Below, piece by piece: positions 35,680 through 41,826 of a stretch of DNA of 41,826 nucleotides. Under the pieces are notes generated by a model. It was not told the DNA's origin. It saw only the letters and a list, made by a program, of their open reading frames with translations, and searched no databases. Origin of the DNA: Oscillospiraceae bacterium (lineage in GTDB: Bacteria > Bacillota > Clostridia > Oscillospirales > Ruminococcaceae); the NCBI GenBank assembly GCA_015067125.1, contig SVNB01000002.1, forward strand, positions 1 through 41,826, in the 5' to 3' direction. Every line of letters starts with the position of its first letter. The stretch's first letter is position 1. The translations under genes and the position numbers were made by a program.

Positions 35680-37068
35680 TTATTTAAGCCGGAACAAAAG
35701 CTGCGCTATTCCCTTTGCGGAAAAAGGTATCACCGGAAAAAAATATCCCTTTTTTCCGTGTATTTTTGTGGAAAGCACAAGATAAAGCGTAAGCGCAATG
35801 CCTGCGGCAAATCCCCATATTCCAAAAATTGCCGTTGCAACAAGCATAAACATCCTCATAAATTTTATGGCATAGCCCAGTTCGTAACCCGGCTGGCTGT
35901 AGTTTGCCATTGCCACAAAAGCCATATAAAGCATGGTTTCGGCATCGAACCAGCCGCTTTTTACCGCAAAATCGCTTACTATTATGCCGGCAATTATTGA
36001 AAACGTGGAAGAAAGCATTCCCGGAGTATTAAGGGAAGAAAGCTTTAATCCGTCTATAACAAATTCCAGTATCAAAAGCTGCCATATAATCGGAATATTC
36101 TGTTTTTCTTCCACAAGAACAAATTTAAAAACCTCCGGAACGTATTCCGGATATTCCAGCGCAAGCATCCACACCGGCGTTACAAAAAGGGTTGCAAGCA
36201 TAATAAGAATTCTTGTTATGCGAAGATACGCGCCGGTAAGCGGCGGAAAATAATAATCGTTGGCATCCTCCGCAATATCAAAAACAGTTGCCGGCATTAT
36301 CATCGCTGTAGGAGTATTATCCACCAGAACAATAAGATCACCCTGCATGATCTGCGCCGCGGCAACGTCCGGCCGTTCGGAAAATTTATACTTTGGAAAA
36401 GGGTTCCAGCGCTGTTTGCCGTTTATTACGTTGGCCATATCCTCCTGGCTCATGGTAAGAGCTTCTATTTTGGAATTTTTTATTTTGCTTCTTACATCAT
36501 CAAGCATTTTTCTGTCCACCTTGCTGTTAAGATAGCAAAGCGCAATATCCGTTCTGGAAACGGTGCCGATGCTTTGATACTCTATGCTTAAATCGTTATC
36601 GCGAATACGGCGGCGTATAAGCGCCGCGTTGAAAAGCATGGTTTCCGTAAAACCATCCCTGGAACCGCGCAGAACCTTATCTCTGTCCGGTTCAGCGTTA
36701 TCCCGCTGCGGATAGTTGCGCAGTTCAAAAATATATGCGTTGGCAAAGCCATCCACCATAAGGGCCACCCTGCCGCTGAGCACCGCCGTTACAATATCTT
36801 TGTCGTCGCTCATTTTATCAACGCCGGCAAAGGGAATGTGGTGCTCAAAAAATTCTTCCTCATCATCCGCATCGCCTTTTTTAAGAAAAGAAAATTCCGC
36901 AAGAATACGTTCAAGCACATCGCTTCGCAAAAAGCCGTCTATCATATACATAACGGCTTTTTTGCCCGCAAAGGCAAGTTCCCTTTTCTTTAAATCAAAA
37001 TTTCTTTTGCTGCAAAAAACCGCGTCAAAATGCAGTTTATTAGCTTCTATATCTGTAGAAATATTCAT
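35680..37068 (-). CDS. Spore germination protein, GerA family (GerAA/SpoVAF-like)
   Basis: RGSRDGFTETMLFNAALIRRRIRDNDLSIEYQSIGTVSRTDIALCYL; C-terminal TM block. Confidence 0.9.
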   Translation of the reverse strand: MNISTDIEANKLHFDAVFCSKRNFDLKKRELAFAGKKAVMYMIDGFLRSDVLERILAEFSFLKKGDADDEEEFFEHHIPFAGVDKMSDDKDIVTAVLSGRVALMVDGFANAYIFELRNYPQRDNAEPDRDKVLRGSRDGFTETMLFNAALIRRRIRDNDLSIEYQSIGTVSRTDIALCYLNSKVDRKMLDDVRSKIKNSKIEALTMSQEDMANVINGKQRWNPFPKYKFSERPDVAAAQIMQGDLIVLVDNTPTAMIMPATVFDIAEDANDYYFPPLTGAYLRITRILIMLATLFVTPVWMLALEYPEYVPEVFKFVLVEEKQNIPIIWQLLILEFVIDGLKLSSLNTPGMLSSTFSIIAGIIVSDFAVKSGWFDAETMLYMAFVAMANYSQPGYELGYAIKFMRMFMLVATAIFGIWGFAAGIALTLYLVLSTKIHGKKGYFFPVIPFSAKGIAQLLFRLK

Positions 37069-37175
37069 AAAAAACGCCGCCTTTCCACGGATATTTTTCC
37101 ATAAAAAACGGCGATTATTACTTTATTATTTTATTTTTTGAGCACGCCCTGTTTTTATGAGCACCGTTTTTTATG

Positions 37176-37204
37176 TTGACCGCGAAAAGCTTTTGTGATA
37201 TAAT
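37176..37204 (+). promoter_or_regulatory. Sigma-A promoter of the marR-ABC operon
   Basis: TTGACC-17 nt-TATAAT. Confidence 0.85.
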
Positions 37205-37205
37205 A

Positions 37206-37234
37206 GTTGCATAAGCAACAGTTGCATAGGCAAC
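37206..37234 (+). promoter_or_regulatory. Tandem palindromic operator, predicted MarR autorepression site
   Basis: GTTGCATAAGCAAC-A-GTTGCATAGGCAAC directly downstream of the -10. Confidence 0.8.
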
Positions 37235-37261
37235 AATATACCCGCAAAAGGAGGCGCACTT

Positions 37262-37681
37262 ATGAAAAGTATGAACGTAATAAGCCGCTGTCAGGCGGCG
37301 TTCCGCTCCAAAAAGCTGGATGCGGATATCGGGGCGTGCCATCATTCCCTTATTCTTGCAATATGCCGTGCTCCAGGGCGTTCTCAGGAAGAACTTGCAA
37401 AAGATATCTGCCTTAATAAAAGCACCGTTACAAGGGCACTTGCCCAGCTGGAAAACCTTGGCTATGTTGCAAGAACGCCAAACCCTGCCGATAAACGCCA
37501 GACCCTTGTGGAACCTACGGAAAAACTGCTTTTTGTTCTGCCAAAGGTCAAAGCGGTAACTGCCGAATGGAACAGCCGTATTGCAGACGGCATATCAAAA
37601 GAGGATATGGCGGTTTTTAATTCCGTTATTGCAAAAATGGAACAGAACGCAAGAAAAATCGTAAGCGAAACGGAGGGATAA
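37262..37681 (+). CDS. MarR-family transcriptional regulator
   Basis: wHTH 'QEELAKDICLNKSTVTRALAQLENLGYVARTPNPADKRQTLVEPTEK'; AAAGGAGG upstream. Confidence 0.93.
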   Translation: MKSMNVISRCQAAFRSKKLDADIGACHHSLILAICRAPGRSQEELAKDICLNKSTVTRALAQLENLGYVARTPNPADKRQTLVEPTEKLLFVLPKVKAVTAEWNSRIADGISKEDMAVFNSVIAKMEQNARKIVSETEG

Positions 37682-37689
37682 TCTGAAAA

Positions 37690-39408
37690 GTGAAATTTTT
37701 AATAAAATATCTTGAACCATTTAAACAAAGAATGCTTCTTGGGTTTTCGATAAAAGTTTCCGGCACGGTTGCGGAACTTTTTCTTCCCTATATTTTAACT
37801 CATATTCTTGATAACGTAATCGGCACTTTGCAGATCGAAAAAGTGGTTTTCTTTGGCGTACTGATGATCATTTGTGCTGCTGCCGCCTGTGCGGGAAATA
37901 TAATCGCAAACCGCATGGCCGCAAAAGTTTCCAAGGATTTTTCCAAAAAGATGCGAAAGGATCTTTTTGAAAAAACGCTTTATCTTTCCGCTTCGGATAC
38001 GGATAAATTTACCATTCCGTCGCTGGAATCCAGAATCACTTCGGATACATATAACGTGCACAACTTTGTAAGCATGATGCAGAGAATGGGCGTTCGCGCG
38101 CCGATACTTCTCATCGGCGGAATGGGCATAAGCTTTTTTATGGATGCAAGACTTGCGCTTGTTATGCTTGCCACACTGCCTTTTATATTCGTTACTGTAT
38201 ATTCCATTTCCAAAAAAGGTGTGCCGCTTTATACGGAAGTTCAGCACAGGGTTGATAAAATGGTGCGTGTTGTGCGCGAAGATACCCAGGGCATAAGGGT
38301 TATAAAGGCCCTTTCCAAAAACGATTATGAAAACCGCCGCTATGATGAAGTAAACCTTGCGCTTTCCAACGAAGAACGCAAAGCAGGCGCCATTATGGGC
38401 AGCGTTAACCCCATTATGATGCTTTTGATGAACCTTGGCATAACCGCAGTTATTGCGTTAAGCGCGTTTACTGTTGCAAAAGGCTATTCCACCCCGGCAA
38501 CGGTTATTGCATTTGTGCAGTATTTTACCCTTATTTCCATGGCGATGATGGTAATTTCGAGAATTTTTGTGATGTACACCAAATGCGCCGCTTCCGCGGA
38601 AAGAATAGCGGAAGTACTTGAAACCCCCGAAAGTTTTTTTGTTACAGAGGACGATTCCCCTGACGATGATGAAAACTTTATCTGTTTTAAAAACATTTCT
38701 TTTTCTTATCTTGGCAGAAAAAACAATATAGAAAATCTTTCCGTTTCTGTTCCTAAAGGCGGCACCCTTGGAATAATCGGCGCCACCGGCAGCGGAAAAT
38801 CCACCTTTGTAAAACTGCTTATGCGCGCTTATGAAGCGAATTCCGGAACAATAAAAATCGGCGGAAAAGACATAACCGCTTATAGCCGCAAGGCTCTTAC
38901 GGATATGTTCGGCGTTGCTTTGCAAAACGATTTTCTCTATGCGGATACCATCGAAGAAAACATCCGTTTTGGAAGAGAACTTTCTTTTGAAGAAATAAAA
39001 CGCGCCGCAAAAATCGCCCAGGCTTCGGATTTTATCGAGGCTTTTCCGGAAGGATACAACCACATAATCGCGCCGAAGGGCACAAACCTTTCCGGCGGAC
39101 AGCGTCAAAGAATTTTAATCGCCAGAGCCGTTGCCGCAAGGCCGGATATTATAATTCTGGACGATTCTTCCTCCGCTCTGGACTATAAAACGGATGCCGC
39201 CCTGCGCAAAGCGCTGGAAACGGAACTTTTTGGTTCCTGCGTTATCACAGTTGCCCAAAGGGTAAGCTCCGTTAAAAACTGCGAAAGAATCCTTGTACTT
39301 GACGAAGGAAAAGTTATAGGCAGCGGAACGCATGAAGAACTTATGGAATCCTGCCCGGAATATCGGGAAATCAGCGATTCCCAGATGGGAGGTGCTTTTG
39401 TTGACTGA
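37690..39408 (+). CDS. ABC exporter half-transporter, degenerate Walker B
   Basis: Walker A GATGSGKST, LSGGQRQRI, IIILDDSSSALD. GTG start by ORF context. Confidence 0.93.
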   Translation: MKFLIKYLEPFKQRMLLGFSIKVSGTVAELFLPYILTHILDNVIGTLQIEKVVFFGVLMIICAAAACAGNIIANRMAAKVSKDFSKKMRKDLFEKTLYLSASDTDKFTIPSLESRITSDTYNVHNFVSMMQRMGVRAPILLIGGMGISFFMDARLALVMLATLPFIFVTVYSISKKGVPLYTEVQHRVDKMVRVVREDTQGIRVIKALSKNDYENRRYDEVNLALSNEERKAGAIMGSVNPIMMLLMNLGITAVIALSAFTVAKGYSTPATVIAFVQYFTLISMAMMVISRIFVMYTKCAASAERIAEVLETPESFFVTEDDSPDDDENFICFKNISFSYLGRKNNIENLSVSVPKGGTLGIIGATGSGKSTFVKLLMRAYEANSGTIKIGGKDITAYSRKALTDMFGVALQNDFLYADTIEENIRFGRELSFEEIKRAAKIAQASDFIEAFPEGYNHIIAPKGTNLSGGQRQRILIARAVAARPDIIILDDSSSALDYKTDAALRKALETELFGSCVITVAQRVSSVKNCERILVLDEGKVIGSGTHEELMESCPEYREISDSQMGGAFVD

Positions 39409-41182
39409 AAATAAAAAGAACACAAAAAGCATACTTCTGCGCCTTGGCGGATACGTTTTTAAAGAATGGCCGCTGTTTTTAAGCGCGGTGATATTCACCC
39501 TGCTTTCCAACCAGCTTTCGCTCCTCGGTCCAAAATATTCCGGCGCGGCAATAGACGCAATAGAATTTTCTGCCGGAAGCGACCTTTCCGCCGTTTGGGA
39601 AAACGTAATAAAAATGGCGGTCTGCTATATTTTTTCTGCCCTGCTTTCTTATTTTCTTGCGGTGATTATGATTCACCTTAGCCAGAAAATAGTTTATGCC
39701 ATGAGAAAACAACTTTTTGAAAAACTTAATACTCTTCCGGTAGGGTATTTTGATACCCACCCCACCGGCGATATAATCAGCCGTATTTCTTATGATATCG
39801 ATACCATAAACAGTTCGCTTTCTCACGACCTTGTGCAGGTTATGACAAGCGTTTATACGGTAATAGGTTCGCTTGTTTTTATGTGGAATATTTCCAGACC
39901 CATGATACTTATTTTTGCGTTTACGGTTCCGGCTTCCATTCTTTTTACCCGTTATCGCTCCAAAAAGGTAAGGCCGCTTTTCAGCGAACGTTCCAGAAAA
40001 CTTGGCGAGCTTAACGGTTTTGCGGAAGAAATGCTTTCCGGCACGCGCACCATAGAAGCTTATGGCAAGCAGGGCGTTATTTCCGGAAGATTTAACGAGC
40101 GAAACGAAAGCGCCATGGAAGCCTATTACCGTGCGGAATATTACGGCGCAACCCTTGGTCCTTCCGTAAACTTTATCAATAACCTTTCCATGTCCCTTGT
40201 GGCAATGCTGGGCGGAATTCTTTATATGCTTTCCTTTGGCGGAAAAGTTGACGAAGCTTCGGTTTTCTTCATCACCCTTGGCGGCGTTGCGCAGTTTGTT
40301 CAGTATTCCAGAAAATTTGCCGGACCCATAAACGAATTTGCGAACATTCTGCACGAATTCCAGTCCGCTTTTTCTGCCGCGGAACGCGTTTTCCGCATTA
40401 TTGACGAAGAACCGGAACCTGCGGATTCCGCCAAGGCCTGCGGACTTGACGATGTGGAAGGCTCGGTTGAATTTGATGACGTTTCTTTCGGATATACTCC
40501 CGAAAAAACGATTCTGCACGATATTGATTTTACCGCCAAACCCGGAAAAACCATCGCCATAGTCGGCCCCACCGGTGCGGGCAAAACCACCATTATAAAC
40601 CTGCTTATGCGCTTTTACGATGCGGATTCCGGCGAGATAAGGCTGGATTCTCTGCCCATAAAAAACATAAAGCGCCGCGACCTGCGCAAAGCATATACCA
40701 TGGTTTTGCAGGATACCTGGCTTTTCCACGGAACGATTTTTGAAAACATAGTTTACGGCAGAGAAAACGCCACCTTTGAGGAAGTAAAAGCCGCCGCAAA
40801 AGCCGCAAGAATAGATTCCTATATCGAAAGTCTGCCGGATGGGTACGAAACCGTTCTTTCTGATGACGGAACGAATATTTCCAAAGGCCAGCGCCAGCTT
40901 ATTACCATTGCAAGGGCTTTTCTTTCCGATGCGCCGATGCTTATTCTGGACGAAGCCACTTCCAATGTGGATTCCCGCACGGAGATAAAAATACAGGAAG
41001 CCATGGCGGAGCTCATGAAAGGCCGCACCTGTTTTGTAATTGCCCACCGCCTTTCCACCATACAGAATGCGGATAACATTCTTGTGGTGCAGCACGGCAC
41101 CATTACGGAACAGGGCACCCACGAAGAGCTTATGCAAAAGGGCGGATTTTACAGCACACTTTACAATTCCCAGTTTGCGTGA
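39401..41182 (+). CDS. ABC exporter half-transporter, canonical Walker B; start TTG 39401 or GTG 39392
   Basis: Walker A GPTGAGKTT, ISKGQRQL, MLILDEATSNVD. GGGAGG at 39388 supports a start near 39401 overlapping the previous stop. Confidence 0.92.
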   Translation: MTENKKNTKSILLRLGGYVFKEWPLFLSAVIFTLLSNQLSLLGPKYSGAAIDAIEFSAGSDLSAVWENVIKMAVCYIFSALLSYFLAVIMIHLSQKIVYAMRKQLFEKLNTLPVGYFDTHPTGDIISRISYDIDTINSSLSHDLVQVMTSVYTVIGSLVFMWNISRPMILIFAFTVPASILFTRYRSKKVRPLFSERSRKLGELNGFAEEMLSGTRTIEAYGKQGVISGRFNERNESAMEAYYRAEYYGATLGPSVNFINNLSMSLVAMLGGILYMLSFGGKVDEASVFFITLGGVAQFVQYSRKFAGPINEFANILHEFQSAFSAAERVFRIIDEEPEPADSAKACGLDDVEGSVEFDDVSFGYTPEKTILHDIDFTAKPGKTIAIVGPTGAGKTTIINLLMRFYDADSGEIRLDSLPIKNIKRRDLRKAYTMVLQDTWLFHGTIFENIVYGRENATFEEVKAAAKAARIDSYIESLPDGYETVLSDDGTNISKGQRQLITIARAFLSDAPMLILDEATSNVDSRTEIKIQEAMAELMKGRTCFVIAHRLSTIQNADNILVVQHGTITEQGTHEELMQKGGFYSTLYNSQFA

Positions 41183-41194
41183 TTTTTTCAAAAC

Positions 41195-41226
41195 AAAAAG
41201 CCCCCTTTTTCAAGGAGGCTTTTTTC
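41195..41226. terminator. Bidirectional terminator between convergent genes
   Basis: AAAAAGCCcccTT...AAggaGGCTTTTTT. Confidence 0.7.
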
Positions 41227-41826
41227 TTACGCTGTTTCTTTATGCGGCAAAGAGGTTATGTATTTTACAACGTATCTGCGGATTATTGCGGAATCCATTA
41301 CATTTACTTCGCCGTCAAGGTTTACGTCGCCTGCAAGCTTCTGCCTTTCGTCAAGGGTAAGCAAGCCTGCCGCGTAACGCCTTGCATAGTTTGCGTCTAT
41401 GGTGTTCACCTTGCCGTCGCGGTTGAGGTCGCCTACTTTGTAAGCAGGAATTTTGCATTTTACCGCCACATCAACGCTTGTATAGCCAAAGCGTATTGTC
41501 GCTATGCATTCAAATTCACTGCCGGATTCAAAGGAAGTATCTTCCGGAATAACTACTTTATCCACCGCAAAATCTTCCGGAAGTTTTGCCAGAACCGCAT
41601 TTTTGATTTCTTTGGCGTTTGTATGCTGACCTACGGTAAAAATTTCTTCTTCAAGGGATTCTGCCGCCGCAACCGTCGGATCTTCTTTATATCCGGCAAT
41701 TTCCGTTACCTCAAGGCTGCCGTTTTTCCAGTTTTCCACCGCCGCAAAAACGGATTTCTGCGCAATTTCGGTATATTCCTTCGGAAGTTTACCTATGGAT
41801 TCCGTTACGCGGATATCCGGCAGAAC
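41227..41826 (-). CDS. Dockerin type I-containing protein, N-terminus beyond the window
   Basis: GDLNRDGKVNTIDANYARRYAAGL...AGDVNLDGEVNVMDSAIIRRYVVKYI. The frame stays open upstream of the listed GTG to base 41826. Confidence 0.88.
   Translation of the reverse strand, partial: VLPDIRVTESIGKLPKEYTEIAQKSVFAAVENWKNGSLEVTEIAGYKEDPTVAAAESLEEEIFTVGQHTNAKEIKNAVLAKLPEDFAVDKVVIPEDTSFESGSEFECIATIRFGYTSVDVAVKCKIPAYKVGDLNRDGKVNTIDANYARRYAAGLLTLDERQKLAGDVNLDGEVNVMDSAIIRRYVVKYITSLPHKETA

Noticed and set aside
39479-41191. 570-aa minus-strand ORF antisense to the right ABC exporter gene
   Set aside because: Same shadow-ORF effect; the plus frame is an unambiguous ABC transporter.

Overview
The window looks like an ordinary chromosomal segment from a Gram-positive, probably spore-forming gut-type Clostridia; this taxonomy is inferred from gene families (GerA, DltA/DltC-like, dockerin, NPxTG-type tail) and is not proven. 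Nearly all genes are on the minus strand. The exceptions are a left-edge fragment, a VanY-like carboxypeptidase (26775-27656) and a MarR plus heterodimeric ABC exporter operon (37262-41182). Main content, left to right: DUF4870-like and SPFH/zinc-ribbon proteins; a heterodimeric ABC exporter; PepF; NUDIX; a VanW / DltA-like / DltC-like operon; a TrpX-type ABC importer behind a T-box leader; two RlmD-type methyltransferases; an NPNTG-tailed surface protein; CBS and nucleotidyltransferase proteins; tRNA-Pro(CGG) with a nearby duplicated tRNA tail; an AraC-HTH protein, a cobalamin riboswitch and CobO; RluA, MscL, TrkH and TrkA; a roughly 7.8-kb MBOAT-to-GalE operon; an orphan GerA; a dockerin protein running off the right edge. 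The most interesting observations are: (1) the T-box reads as phenylalanine-specific (UUC specifier plus UGGU discriminator bulge) ahead of a 'tryptophan-type' transporter; (2) a 170-bp-spaced tRNA-Pro 3'-tail copy that keeps a foldable T-arm, CCA and its own hairpin; (3) a cobalamin riboswitch pointing away from cobO toward a SoxS-sized AraC protein; (4) a split Dlt-like module (VanW-DltA-DltC here, MBOAT-DHHW 22 kb away); (5) a helically phased GTTTCA array next to a foreign-looking nucleotidyltransferase gene. All calls come from reading sequence and motifs; no database search was run.
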